Shown here piece after piece: positions 21,894 through 33,388 of a stretch of 64,000 nucleotides of DNA (within the stretch, counting starts at the first letter, position 1; each line of letters begins with the position of its first letter). Both the position numbers and the translations under genes were made by a program. This stretch comes from Phialocephala subalpina (lineage: Eukaryota; Ascomycota; Leotiomycetes; Helotiales; Mollisiaceae), in the NCBI GenBank assembly GCA_900073065.1, contig FJOG01000034.1, positions 487,838-551,837 on the forward strand, given 5' to 3'. The notes beneath the pieces were generated by a model. The model saw only the letters and a list, made by a program, of their open reading frames with translations, ran no database searches and was not told the DNA's origin.

Positions 21894-23426
21894 ATGAGCA
21901 ACGAACCTCCCAAGAAGCAGGCCGTCATGGGCGTGTAAGTTTTATCCCCCTTCAACATGTGCATCTCGTTCCGCGACCGCAACCAACCTTCAACAACGAC
22001 GCTTTATCATCTCGATCAAGTGTCAATGGAGGTCAATTGGTATCAATAAATGGAATGATCAGTCGCTGTTTGTTCTGCGACTGGTCTGCCAGCTTTTTTG
22101 ATGCTCATTGAGGTTGTGGTCAAAATTTTATTCGTCACCATGGAGCTTCGGGAACACTAGCTGATCAACTTTTCAACAGTCCTCCTTTCGTTATCGATTT
22201 CTTAAGTACGTCTACCTCTACAAACGACCCGATTGAGATCGCTGTCGATTCCGATGGATGAAGACAGATCGATGGATGATGGACTTGGGTTTCAAGACGA
22301 GCCAATGCTGACTCTCGATAATAGTGGGTGGTGTCTCTGCCGCCGTCTCGAAGACTGCCGCTGCTCCTATTGAGCGTGTCAAACTCTTGATCCAAAATCA
22401 GGTTCGTTTTTTCTGTTGTTTACCCTTATCCCTCAAATGTTTCGTCCGTACCGGGTATCCGCATTGGGATTTGCCGATCTTTCCAGCCATGGATATCTTG
22501 CTCTCCCATAGCTTGACCTGATACCTGACTTGGCTCCTACGATATCCACTTCTGTTCGATGGCTGCTAACCCATTCCGCAGGATGAGATGCTAAAGTCTG
22601 GTCGTCTCGACCGAAAGTACGATGGTATCGTCGAGTGTTTCCGCAGAACCACTGCCCAAGAGGGTGTCGCTTCTCTATGGAGAGGAAACACTGCCAACGT
22701 CATCCGATACTTCCCTACACAAGCCTTGAACTTCGCGTTCCGTGATACCTACAAGTCCATGTTCAAGTTCAAGAAGGATGAGGGTTACTGGAAGTGGATG
22801 GCTGGTAACTTGGCTTCCGGTGGTGTAAGTTCTTCCTATCCTTCATTCAATCAGCATGAACTAACAATCTGCAGATGGCTGGTGCCACTTCCCTCCTCTT
22901 CGTCTACTCCCTCGACTACGCCCGTACCCGTCTCGCCAACGACAACAAGAACGCCAAGTCTGGTGGTGACCGTCAATTCAACGGCCTGGTCGATGTCTAC
23001 AAGAAGACTCTCGCCTCTGATGGTGTCGCTGGTCTCTACCGTGGTTTCGGTCCTTCCGTCGTCGGCATCATCGTCTACCGTGGTCTGTATTTCGGTTTGT
23101 ACGACTCGATCAAGCCTGTCCTCCTCGTCGGTCCTCTTGAGGGTAACTTCCTGGCCTCCTTCCTTCTCGGTTGGTCCGTTACCACTGGTGCTGGTGTTGC
23201 TTCTTACCCATTGGACACTATTCGTCGTCGTATGATGATGACCTCTGGTGAGGCCGTCAAGTACAAGTCTTCCTTCGATGCCGGTGCCCAGATTATCGCC
23301 AAGGAGGGTGTCAAGTCTCTCTTCAAGGGTGCTGGTGCCAACATTCTCCGTGGTGTCGCCGGTGCTGGTGTCTTGTCCATCTACGATCAGATGCAGGTCC
23401 TCATGTTTGGCAAAGCCTTCAAGTAA
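21894..23426 (+). CDS. aac: Mitochondrial ADP/ATP carrier
   Basis: Five exons: 21894-21934, 22180-22205, 22325-22401, 22582-22824 and 22875-23426, total 939 nt or 312 residues. This is the inner-membrane ADP/ATP translocase, exporting matrix ATP for cytosolic ADP. The nucleotide-carrier signature RRRMMM is present at the start of the third repeat's loop. Three mitochondrial-carrier repeats are visible, for example [28 protein letters not shown] and [12 protein letters not shown], each with the PX[DE]XX[KR] type motif. The first exons are tiny and introns cluster at the 5' end, as usual for this gene in fungi. The long antisense frame at 22851-23435 is a codon-bias shadow. Confidence 0.96.
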
Positions 23427-24164
23427 ATTCGCCAATTGTAGTATAGACGTGGGTGAAGGGGTTGATAATGGGCCGGAGGGCGAAAATGGGGTTGAGAGGG
23501 TGGTGCGTTGGGCAGGTGGAAGTTGTTACAGACATCCATTGCTATGGTGTTTAGCAACTTGCGGTGGCGTATGGGTGGGCTTACCCTGGCTACTGCTGTA
23601 CTTTATTACCAAGGCAATTTCCCTGATGTGTTTCCTTTTACTTGCTGCGTTCATCTTCGCCGGATCCTTCTTTCTGCAATGGTCTTTCCGCATACATGGT
23701 CATAGATTGATGTGGGGAGGTGGTAGTCAAAAATCGAATGGAAGCATTCACTCTAAATTTGTGCCCTGTGTACGTGACTTTGAACTCCGGCGTGAAAACC
23801 TTTTGCTTTGTTCAACTGATTCGCAATTGCTGTATTGATGTGTCTTGATATCCCCCAAATTCTATACTGATTCGACGTGTTCGAACATACGACATACCAA
23901 AGTACCAGAAACTCGGGGACATTCATCATCATCAGAACTCAAGACCGAGGAGGTCAAGGAACTCAAGCAAAAGAGATCCTGAAGATTCTATCAGATGGTA
24001 CTCTGAGATTGTTTCTATCCTGAACCTCAAAGCCAGGACAATATACACGTACTCTATTTGTTAGGAGGGTGGTCTTCAAGTCTGGTTAGGGTTGAGTTGA
24101 GAATGTTGTGTATAGTAGAAGTAATAAACACTAACTACTTTAGAACTTTGATATCAAATCTCGA
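23427..24164. other. 3' flank of the ADP/ATP carrier gene
   Basis: Contains the probable 3' untranslated region and terminator. Open frames are shadows. The tandem array starts at about 24165. Confidence 0.45.
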
Positions 24165-25090
24165 CACCTCATGAGAAGTACTAAATGTGGGATGTTGCCG
24201 CATTGCTAGAATTTTGATATTTCGATGTATGCTTGTCATTCGAGAAGAACTTGTCAAAATCGTAACCTCCGATTTCTGAGCAGCTCGTTGCGATGTGCAA
24301 CAAAATTTTGTTTGAATATTCCAGGTGAGAAGGGTCATTCTCCTATGAATTGGTGGTGGATTGATATTGATAAAGCATGGGATTGTTGCACTGTTGTGAT
24401 TCTGAGATTTTAAGGTATGCTTGACATTTCTCAAAATCTTCAGAGCGTAAAAATCGCAGACTACGATTATGAAAATGCGATGTGCAACAAAACTGCAATG
24501 AATGTCCCAGATAAGGAGGGACATTATCCTGTTAAACTGGTGGGAATTTATCTGATGGTTGGGGGATTGCTGCATTGCTCGCCTTTCGGGATGTTCGAGA
24601 TATGCTTTACTTTCAAGAAAACCCTATCAGACTCTAGATGCGCCCGTTCGACGAGCCTTGGGTGCGATGTGCAACAAAACCTTTGAAGTTCTATTAGAGG
24701 AAGGACATTCCAACTGTTTATTAAGGAGGCTCATTTTGGTTGAGGTGTGAGATGCAGTGCATTGCCAAACATTCGAGATTTTGAGGTATATCTGACATCT
24801 TACAAAACCCTTAGACTTCCACTATGCGGTCAAGTCCCTGTCTTTTCCTTGCGATGTGCAACAAACCTTTTGAATCACCTAGTAAGAGAGGGACATTTTG
24901 CTCATTCTGTGAAAGTGAAGGTGAGGAGGTAAGTACATCCCGTTTTGTAACGAAGACGACCTTATCTAAATTTGGAGTCTCCAATCCTCTCGAATCGCAA
25001 ATCTTAAGCTGCGATTCGCGATTCGAACTGCGACGTGCAACAAAAAAACGCGCATTGTCCAACTTAGGGAGGGATATTGGTATAGCTACG
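24165..25090. repeat. Five-unit, 187-bp tandem repeat array
   Basis: Five diverged units. The core GCGATGTGCAACAAAA starts at 24290, 24477, 24664 and 24851, and as GCGACGTGCAACAAAA at 25030, giving spacings of 187, 187, 187 and 179. Two other blocks recur at fixed distance: a TATGCTT-like block 61-64 bp before the core in the first four units, and a GGGACATT-like block about 35-45 bp after it. 187 is not a multiple of three and frames are not conserved, so the array is non-coding. Inside a unit, GTGCAACAA can pair with TTGTTGCAC about 85 bp downstream (clearest at 24295 and 24384). A satellite or a tandem RNA gene set are both possible. Confidence 0.8.
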
Positions 25091-25385
25091 TCATATCTGT
25101 GACCCTTGGGGTGAGAGTAATGGTGTGCTGACAGTATGGAAGAGAAAAGACCGAGGCCGAGCAACGAGGTGTTGAGCATATACATTCCCAACCCGATATC
25201 CTAGCCAAAATTTGCAAAGGATCAATAAAAGTATGAACAAAAATCGAATACATGCAAATCCATCGACCTTTCATCCTCTCGAGCAGTCATACAACTGTTT
25301 CCTCTCCGAGATAATCCTCGTCATATTCATCGCTGTCCATTTCGCCCCTTTCATACCCCTGGTTGCCTCTTGTTACTGACTCCAC

Positions 25386-25957
25386 CTACACGGCCGTCAA
25401 AGTAGCAGCAGGAGGCAAGAAAGTAATCCTCGACGTCGCACTCTCTGTGAGCGTTGCCGTTGTCAAACCGATTCCTCCATCACCTGGGATGCAGACAGTG
25501 TCAACTTGTGAGTATGGGATATAGCCGACGCAGCGTTTGTAGGACGATGCTAGGTGATCTGGGAATACGCACTATAGGGAGTTATTAGCTGGGTTTGAGA
25601 CATGTAGACATAAATATGGCCAGTCTGAGAATTTGAAAGTAAAGCTCCGCTGCTCGGGTGTGATAGTATGAGATGAAAAGAGACGAAAGAGGATTCGACC
25701 AAAATGATCCACGTAGGTAGGAACATTATAGGAATAGAGAATGTGATATCTGACACCTTAGGAGAAATGAAGGCAGGAAGAGAAAAACGTACAATAGCTT
25801 GAACGTCATAGAATTGGTACCATGTTCCGGCGTTGTTAAAACAGCATCCTTTCGCGAATGTGACTTGTGAAGATGGACCGCCTGCTACGCAGGCTTCTGC
25901 CGAGACGAGAGGTAGGAGGAGAGAGGTCAGGGCGAGTATGGTATTGAGGAACTGCAT
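25386..25957 (-). CDS. Small secreted six-cysteine protein
   Basis: Two exons, 25957-25793 and 25571-25386, give 351 nt, 116 residues. The start MQFLNTILALTSLLLPLVSA is a clear signal peptide with cleavage likely after Ala20. The mature protein of ~96 residues has six cysteines at 23, 38, 39, 56, 69 and 82, an even number that could form three disulfides, and a Thr/Ser-rich tail. The intron (221 bp) is long for this genome but has GTACGT at the donor and GCTAATAAC before the acceptor, and the join keeps frame to a stop after LTAV. Family not recognised. Size, secretion signal, cysteine content and position beside a repeat array fit a candidate effector or other extracellular small protein. 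Confidence 0.68.
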
Positions 25958-28286
25958 TTTGTTGACTGATTCGTGGGCGAATTTGGAAGTGGCTGATTGA
26001 TAAAATTTTGACAACTGGAGACTTTGGCAATACACCCGTAGATAGGAGATTGTGAATTTGAAGATCTCACGTCAACTAACTTCTCTTCTTATAATAATTC
26101 CTACCGAACCGCCTCAAGTGGCCAGATGTCTCCATCGCCTGGATATATCCAAACTTCATTTTGGAACAGGTCACTCAACCCTCTTTTCGCCTCCTTCTCC
26201 AGCTGCTGCAAGCAAGATAGGGCCGAGATCACCTCTCCAGACCCTCCCCGCTTTCTTTCCACTGCAAGAGCCCAGCTAGTTCACTACCAGCAGACGAAAA
26301 TAGCATCACGATCCTTTCGACTCAGGAACCAGACGAATGAACAAGCACCAACTCCCTGCACTTGCCTCCCTCTACTGCAACTCTCTCCAGCAAGACCGAC
26401 CAACATGCTCCAGATCATCATGATCTGATGTGACATTGTAACTAACGACGTCCAGAAACAAGGTACTTCGGAGACACTGTCCCCGCCATCCGAGACCCAA
26501 GCTTCTCCATTCGATAAGCATAAATGAAGCTTAAACAGGATAATAAACAGCTTTGCGAGAACACCAGATTGTTCAAATTAAAACCATCAGCCTGTGATAT
26601 GAAAGACAGAAGGAAACGAGCAGAGAGGATGAGCAATATATATCGGCTATTGCCTTTCAGCCGAATATCTCGATTCGGCATCTTCGCCTCCTTGAGGGGA
26701 AAACCCAACCAACACAGAAATTCTAGATCTAAAATCCATCTATTCATAGAATGGCAAAGAAATGAAATATGGAGGGACTCATCTGATGAATATATAGTGC
26801 AGTAGCGTTTCTTTGAGCAAGTATCGAAGATCGGGTGACAGCCAAAATCTGGGGGAGAGAATTTGAGGACTTTGATGGCGACGAACGCTGACATGGGATG
26901 ACAGAACAAGGGCGACGACTAGATAACTTTATTCGCACCACCGTGGTCGATTCTTTCCCCGTTTGACTGCGGGTTTGAAGCCAAGCTTTCTCGTACATCA
27001 TCGCCTGTGGATTTGAGGAGACTTCCGTTTGTTCTGAAGATCTATCAGGAGATCTTTCAGGGAATGAATGGATAGTGCGACCTGTTTCCCCCTTTTGATA
27101 CTCCTTGCCGACACCAAGTGACTGCCAAATGTTTCCTGGGAGTCTGGACAATGCTGGATCTGCTGAATCGCTGACATGCCGTTGCATATGCCATCCAATG
27201 ATTAAAGATTAGATTCATCTCCGTTTCCAATCTCTACCAGATCTCGCACATCTCAGACCCCCTAATAAGCCTAAGCCTTCGGGTCGTCTAACCCTATTCT
27301 AAAATTGACCCACTGCACAGCAAACTCTAAACAATCCTCAACTCCACCATCAACCCTCCTCACAAATGGCATCACTAGAATGTCACGACGGAGACTTCTC
27401 GAAACGTCTTATCTGAACCTTGAATTTGTACAGGTGCTGTCAACCGCTGTCATCGGATGGTTGGTGAGGTCAAGTCACGGGGAAAGACCCTGGCTGTTGA
27501 AACTCGCGACGTTTTGGGCACGTCGCGACTGAGACGCTTCCGTGCTTCATCGCCCTCGCTTGGCCGCATACAGGACATTCCGGTCGAGCACCATGTTCGG
27601 AAGCACGGGCGAGAAGAGATTTGAATTGGTGAGAATGGAGCGTTGAGATTGAGATGATCGAGTGCTGCGAGTATATTCAGTTGATTTTTAGAAGCTGGTG
27701 GTGGGAATGCGCAATATCAAGTGAGGCGCATCGAGAAGTGTGAGACACGCGAGTTCTCCGTATAGCTTCATGTTTTTCTGCGGCGTTTAAAGCTTGCCAA
27801 GAAATGGTTCAACTCATGATATTCCTTGCCAGCCTGCCATCCAAAGTCCAAGTCTAAGCGCTCCAACGCCTCCAAGCCGCTCCTCGTTTGAGCCATGTCC
27901 AAACACGTTTCGCTGTCCAGCCACTTGCCCTTGATTTCAAGCATCACATTCAAATCTCGTCACTCCCTGGCCCCGGATCAGGTATGGAACGGCGTTAGTG
28001 CAGGCCGAAGCCAGGAGTAGGGAGATCATTCACGCAGGCTGGAGGACCTTATTTATGCCTTGCTGTGTCCCCATCTGATTTGACTCTTGGCTTTCTTCAT
28101 CATCACTCTACTTTATCGATCTTGTTTCTTCTTCACTTCCATCTCTTCTGTATTACCTTCATTCTCTCACTTTCTCTATACCTTAATTGTCGGCCAGTAC
28201 GACACAGCGCTAGACGCATTACTTTCTATACCATCAACACTGTCGTTAAAAGAACTGGTTCTTGATCCTTTACACAAATCGTCAAT
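25958..28286. other. Long intergenic region, no supportable gene
   Basis: About 2.3 kb with only short frames (for example minus-strand 26744-27187 and 27768-27953) that show no recognisable domain, splice structure or signal. A 9-bp perfect hairpin lies at 27504-27528. The final ~200 bp before the cupredoxin gene are pyrimidine-rich and probably its promoter and leader. Confidence 0.45.
27504..27528. repeat. Short GC-rich hairpin
   Basis: TCGCGACGT at 27504-27512 is the exact reverse complement of ACGTCGCGA at 27520-27528, with a 7-nt loop. No gene ends nearby, so a terminator role is not supported. Confidence 0.4.
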
Positions 28287-29002
28287 ATGCAATTCACTAC
28301 TTTCGCCCTTTCAGCCATGAGCTTGAGCTCTGCTCTCGGTGCGTCCCTCTCCCTCCTTCTACCGTCCCATCATTATACATACTAACGACTTCAACAGCCG
28401 CATCAGTCACCGTCCACGTCGTCCAAGTCGGCGCCGCCAACGGAACCCTCGCCTACTTCCCCAACAACATCAAAGCCGCCGTCGGCGACATGGTCCAATT
28501 CCAATTCGCACCCGTCAACCACACCGTAACCCAATCCACCTTCGACGCACCCTGCCAACCCATCGCCATGAACTCCAACGTCACCGGTATCTATTCTGGC
28601 TTCATGCCCGTGTCTGCCTCAGCCACCACCACACCCACCTACACCGTTTTGATCAACAGCACGACGCCCATGTGGTTGTATTGTTCTCAGGGAAAGCATT
28701 GCCAGAATGGCATGACGATGGTTATTAACGAGAATACGGCGGCGAATGCGTCGAGGAGTTTGAGTGCGTTCCAGAGTTTGGCTGCTAAGGCGACGGTCAA
28801 CCTTCCAGGTACCGCCACATCTGCTGGTACCTCTGGTAGCACCACCACAAACAGTACCAGCAGCAGCAACTCGGGTGAGAGCGGAACGTCTACCTCTACC
28901 TCGTCTGGAACCAAGAGCACCTCCTCGAGCGCTGCTGGATCTCTCAAGGCCGCCGGTGGAATGTCCGGTCTTTTGGCTGTTGGTGTTGCTCTCCTTTTGT
29001 AG
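28287..29002 (+). CDS. GPI-anchored extracellular cupredoxin-like protein
   Basis: Two exons (28287-28338, 28398-29002) give 657 nt, 218 residues. A signal peptide (MQFTTFALSAMSLSSALAA) precedes a ~110-residue cupredoxin fold. Candidate type-1 copper ligands are all present: His59 (PVNHTVTQS), Cys113, His118 and Met123 (LYCSQGKHCQNGM). A Ser/Thr/Gly-rich stalk follows, then a hydrophobic C-terminus (GLLAVGVALLL) after small residues, typical of a GPI-anchor signal. This matches the fungal extracellular serine-rich / plastocyanin-like family at the cell surface. Electron partner unknown. Splicing removes a 59-bp intron in the signal-peptide region, a common position in this family. Confidence 0.85.
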
Positions 29003-29737
29003 ATGGATCAATGAACGATGTTGGTCTGTTTCTCGGAGAGGACTTCCTCGTGGCTGGGAGATTGGTGGCAGGAGTTGTAGGAAAATAGTACAGTGTATGG
29101 GAAATCTAGACGCTGGAAATTCAAGGGGACGGAAATGGGAGGGAAATCTTGGGTTCATATACATACGTATGAGTGTAATTTGAGGGGAAAAGAACGCGAT
29201 TCTTGACGACGCGGTTACGATTGGTTTTGGATGATCAATAGATGATATTGCATATTACTTTCACTCTCTTCTCCCCGTTTGCTATGTGAATTGTTGACTT
29301 GAAACTGTACTGGGGATGAGGGAACATTGTCTCTGAACAGTAGAATGGACGACATTGTTCAAGGACCTTGTGATGAATCCCATCAGCATATGCAAGCTAC
29401 CAGAAGGTCCTTGGAATGCTAGTTCCGGGCCTAGTCTGGCAAGATAGTGGTCTACAGACAAATCGAAGTTCGGATGACAGACATGCTAATCATGAGGGGG
29501 TTTGAGAGATATTGAGAATAGTTCGTCCTATTCGTTCCTTGTGATAGTCCTATCCTATATATACAACTTGCCTCCCCCAATTCTAACCTATGTGCAGTAC
29601 AGCATCCCATCGCGCCGCTTATGTTGTCCCAAGAATACACTTTTCATTCCACCGTATCGTACTGCATGTCGAGTCATCCCGTCCGTTCTTCAAGTAATAC
29701 CTCTCGACATCTTATATCATCGATTCCCTGACTTCCT
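29003..29737. other. Intergenic between converging genes
   Basis: Holds the 3' ends of the cupredoxin gene (plus) and the cytochrome-b5-like gene (minus). No RNA gene or repeat recognised; open frames are shadows. Confidence 0.4.
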
Positions 29738-30658
29738 CTACTTCCCCTCAGGCCTAGCTCTAGCTGTCGGCCTTCTCTCCACAGCTCCCTTACACAAAGT
29801 AGGAGCAGGACCCTTCGTCTCCCACCCCTTCTCTCTCTTCACGTACCCAATCTTCGGATACTTCGGGCTACCAGCAAAGAAATCAACCCAGTGCCTCAAT
29901 GCCTTGTCCACTTCCTTCTTCGCATTTCGTCGTTCTTGCTCTTTGAGTGCCTTGAGTTGGCCTTTTGTGTATAACGCTGTAAACCATAAATTAGCCTCCA
30001 ATCTGCTAAATGCTCATGTCCTTCAGAAAAGTAGCAGACTTACCATCAACCTCAGGATTATCCAACGGGATAAAGATTTCTTCTACTCCACGCATATCCG
30101 GATTCCCATCCTCAGTAAAGCAACTCGTAACAAATGCCCGACTTGCGTCTCTGCCAGAGAAGAAGTGATAGGAACCGCCTGGTCCGTAGTGTCTGCGGCC
30201 GTTGGAAACGTCGTAAATTGTGCCGTTTATAGCGAGGAGGATGGGTTTCTCGGGGTCGGTGCCGTCGTATGCTGCTAGGTCTGCGTCTGTGTATTGTTGT
30301 GGTCCGTTCTGTATTTCAACTCCTTTAGCAATCGTTGTAGAGATCTACCAGCGGCAGATGTGACTGGAAGAAGGAGAAGACTCACAATCCAAGCCTTAAT
30401 CATATCCGGCTTCGTCCAGTTCGGTCTTGCTACCCCCCAAACAAAACTCTCCCTCGTAACCAAATAACTTAACGCGCTACTTGCCAACACCAAAAACACA
30501 ATCGTCCTCGCTACATCCAGTAAGACATTTCCTCCTGCATCTTCTTTCTTTACTCTCTCCTTCAGCGTTGTGCCGTCTGTGGGAGCTGTTGCTTTGCGTT
30601 GGCGGAGGTCGTTGGCCATGTTGTTTTTGGAGGCTTGGGCGTATTGGTATGATGACAT
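29738..30658 (-). CDS. Membrane cytochrome-b5-like heme/steroid-binding (MAPR) protein
   Basis: Three exons, 30658-30386, 30308-30044 and 29976-29738, total 777 nt, 258 residues. One N-terminal membrane segment lies at about residues 48-66 (TIVFLVLASSALSYLV). It is followed by a cytochrome-b5-like domain of the MAPR/Dap1/PGRMC type: YTDADLAAYDGTDPEKPILLAINGTIYDVS, here split as YTDADLAAYDG and ILLAINGTIYDVS, then HYGPGGSYHFFSGRDASRAF. MAPR proteins bind heme through a tyrosine and support cytochrome P450 enzymes in sterol metabolism, usually from the ER. The C-terminal ~80 residues are basic and charged (KEQERRNAKKEVDKAL). The splice joins MIKAWI to NGPQQYT and PEVD to ALYTKG, in frame. Assignment to MAPR is strong; the exact orthologue is not settled. 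Confidence 0.88.
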
Positions 30659-31361
30659 TAGGAGGAATCTCGAGAGAAGTTTGGCAAGAGGAGAGGAGAA
30701 CGGGAATTGGGTAGAGGACAGCTATGCTAGCTGGTTGCGTGCTGATGGTATGGTGGATGTGGTGTTACTTCAGCCGAGGCCTCGTCATTAGCCTTGTGTG
30801 GAGAAGCAGAAGGTACGATGAACGAATAGAGTGAGGGGTATTGAAAATAGAAATCGTATTCGCAGCGATTGTTTTACTTTTAGGAGCTTCAATGTTTGAA
30901 GGTTTGAAGGACAAGGTGGGAAAAAAAAGGGTATGTCACTTTGATACGTGGAGTGGTTGTGGATGATGTGAGAGTTGCATGGGTGAGACGAGGAGGCTGA
31001 GGGGTGTCGTGTAGATTGCCTTTCCTCGCATCATCAATGATGGCCACGCACATCTGCAATGCCGAGATTGGAATGGCAGATGCTGCTCGAACAGAGCAAC
31101 ATGTCATGAACACCTGCGGATGTAGTAAGAGTCTAGCTTCACAAGTCGCAAGCATCAATTTCGACCATTTCTCGGTTTCAAGACGTTCAATTGCAGGTGG
31201 GAAGCACTTCCATTTGTATGCTACACCGAAAACAAAGCCCATGCCCATTTGCAAATGCACCAATCCATTCCCTTCAGTCCGCCATTTCTACACCATATGA
31301 GAAGGCTCGATCGAAAGAAGATGCTTGGTCATGATATCGTAGAAAAGGGTCAAGTCGTCCT
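30659..31361. other. Intergenic, nothing recognised
   Basis: About 700 bp upstream of the MAPR gene and downstream of the S25 gene. Short frames overlap on both strands and lack recognisable domains. Confidence 0.4.
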
Positions 31362-32065
31362 CTAGTCCGCACTGGCAACCGCACGAGCTGTGATATCGTC
31401 AGCATATCCGTAGTCTACTTGTGTATTCGGCCCTCGATCGCGTCTGATGCCTTCCATGGGTGACATACTGTAGATGCTCAACTTGCTGTGTCCGACAACC
31501 TTCTTGATCTGTCCCTTCTCCTCCAAATCGATCAAACATCTCCGAGCCAATGAACCGTTGATCTTTAGTCTGTCGACGAGGGTGGCAACTGTGATGAGAC
31601 GGTAGGATTGGACATCTTTGTAAAGCTTGTCGGAGATGGCCTTGTCGAGGATGACGGCGTGCTGGGCCTTGTCCTTAACTGTTGTATGGTCAGGTAATGC
31701 GCTATTCGAGCTGGCAGATGTACGAACCCTTTCCCTTCGACCACTGTGATAGAAGTTAGCATGATGTTCTGATGAAATACGTCCAAGGTCGCTCGGAGGC
31801 CAAATCTCAACTTTTTGGCCCTTCAAGGAACCTCAGGATATCAGGGAACGGATATGCTCACCTTCTTCTTTTGCTTCTTCGCACCGGTGTTCGCTGGCGC
31901 TGTCGAGGATGTCAGTAGTTGAAGAAATAAATGCGGTCGGGGCGATGATCGATGAGGGGTGCGAGGGGCCCATAGTTGCAGCTGCAGAAATCGATACTTG
32001 CGATCTCGAACAGTCTGCCACTATGGATCGCATTGGAGTCGATCGTTGCGAGAGAACGTACCCAT
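31362..32065 (-). CDS. rps25: 40S ribosomal protein S25 (eS25)
   Basis: Five exons: 32065-32062, 31899-31862, 31743-31728, 31678-31469 and 31387-31362, total 294 nt, 97 residues. The first exon is only ATGG and the third only 16 nt. The spliced protein starts MAPANTGAKKQKKKWSKGKV and contains the conserved eS25 core (VATLVDRLKINGSLARR, EEKGQIKKVVGHSKLSIY), ending TRAVASAD. It is a component of the small ribosomal subunit. Length matches the family (about 97-125). Head to head with rps5 across ~506 bp, suggesting co-regulation. Without splicing, only the 210-nt exon shows as coding. Confidence 0.95.
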
Positions 32066-32571
32066 CTTGAATGATTCGGTGTGAGTGTCGTTGGATTTCG
32101 AATGTCGTCGAGATCTTTTTCGATGTCTTTTCGTGGGATCAGGATACTAGTCAAATAAGCGAGTCTATCACGTGCCCCACTCGAGGGCTCGCGTTATTAA
32201 GAAAAAGCGGCACCGCAAAATCCCAAAGCAGTAAGGGACATTAGAAACTGAGGAAATTCTTCAAGTCAAGTCAAGTCAAGTCAAGTCTTTTACTGTAGCA
32301 AATAAATCTTTAAATCTGCAGCAAACACTTCTAGAACTACAGTGCAAAGTCTCTTGGGCCCTGGGACATTGTATTGCTTTCATTGCCAGCTCCCAGAAGT
32401 CCGGGTGCCGCCTTTACTCAACTTCGCCTGATGCAGCCCACTTATCCTTTCCGAGCCTAGCTCTTCCCACACTGATCGCGAAATCTTTTTGAACCTCAAG
32501 CGACGGGGAAAGATCACAAATACTTCGACGTCGAACCGCTAACCCGCAACACCAAAGTCAGCATCGCCATC
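32066..32571. promoter_or_regulatory. Bidirectional region between rps25 and rps5
   Basis: 506 bp separating two divergent small-subunit ribosomal protein genes. It contains a five-copy TCAAG direct repeat. A bidirectional promoter is inferred from the arrangement; I do not identify a specific factor site. Confidence 0.55.
32261..32287. repeat. (TCAAG)5 direct repeat
   Basis: Five exact copies of TCAAG plus two further bases, located in the region shared by rps25 and rps5, ~225 bp from the S25 start and ~285 bp from the S5 start. Could be a cluster of factor-binding sites or a simple microsatellite. Confidence 0.8.
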
Positions 32572-33388
32572 ATGTCTGACAACGGAGAAATCGAAGTCGA
32601 GGCCGTCTCTGGCTACCAGGTCCTTCCCAAGGAGGTTACTGAGGAGATTGGAAGCATCAAGCTCTTCAACAAATGGTCCTACGAGGATGTCGAAATTCGG
32701 GATATCTCGTTGACGTAAGGACACCCTCTCGAGCTCGAGTCAAGAAGGAATTGCAGAGGGGATATTGCATGCGACTGCGATTTGGAAGAATTGGGATCAA
32801 GGGAACTCTGGCTAATGTTCATCTTGCAGCGACTACATCCAAATCCGCGCCCCAGTCTACATCTCCCACTCCGCTGGTCGATACGCCCAAAAGCGATTCC
32901 GAAAGGCGCAATGCCCAATTATCGAGCGTCTCACCAACTCTCTGATGATGAACGGTCGTAACAACGGAAAGAAGCTCATGGCCGTCCGCATCGTTGCGCA
33001 CGCTTTCGAGATCGTACGTCCAGGTCATATACATACACACAGCAAGAAGGAATGCTAATACAGACTACAGATCCATATCATGACCGACCAAAACCCCATC
33101 CAAGTCGCTGTCGATGCTATCGTCAACTGCGGTCCCCGCGAAGATTCCACCCGTATCGGTTCAGCTGGTACCGTCCGTCGTCAAGCCGTCGATGTCTCCC
33201 CTCTCCGCCGCGTCAACCAAGCCATCGCTCTCCTTACCATCGGTGCCCGTGAAGCCGCTTTCCGTAACGTCAAGTCCGTCGCTGAGTGCTTGGCCGAAGA
33301 GTTGATCAACGCTGCGAAGGGAAGCAGTAACTCGTATGCCATCAAGAAGAAGGACGAGTTGGAGCGTGTCGCCAAGAGCAATCGGTAA
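32572..33388 (+). CDS. rps5: 40S ribosomal protein S5 (uS7)
   Basis: Three exons, 32572-32714, 32830-33013 and 33071-33388, total 645 nt, 214 residues, the normal fungal length. Conserved uS7 blocks are present: [22 protein letters not shown] (split by an intron after SLT), [20 protein letters not shown], and the C-terminal [19 protein letters not shown]. The protein binds the 3' major domain of 18S rRNA near the mRNA exit channel. Introns carry GTAAGG, GTACGT donors. Divergent from rps25. Confidence 0.96.

Noticed and set aside
22851..23435. 194-codon minus-strand frame in the ADP/ATP carrier
   Set aside because: Shadow caused by strong codon bias of the carrier gene; no start context, splice logic or domain.
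24165..25090. CRISPR-like array
   Set aside because: Units are 187 bp with diverged spacers of equal origin, in a eukaryotic genome; it is a tandem satellite-type repeat.
24225..25102. Several open frames across the 187-bp repeats
   Set aside because: Unit length is not a multiple of three and frames differ between units, so they are not a repeat protein.
26744..27187. 147-codon minus-strand frame
   Set aside because: No recognisable domain, codon use looks random, and an overlapping frame in another register is equally long.
27504..27528. Hairpin as a transcription terminator
   Set aside because: No gene ends nearby, there is no U-tract, and fungal nuclear genes do not use such terminators.
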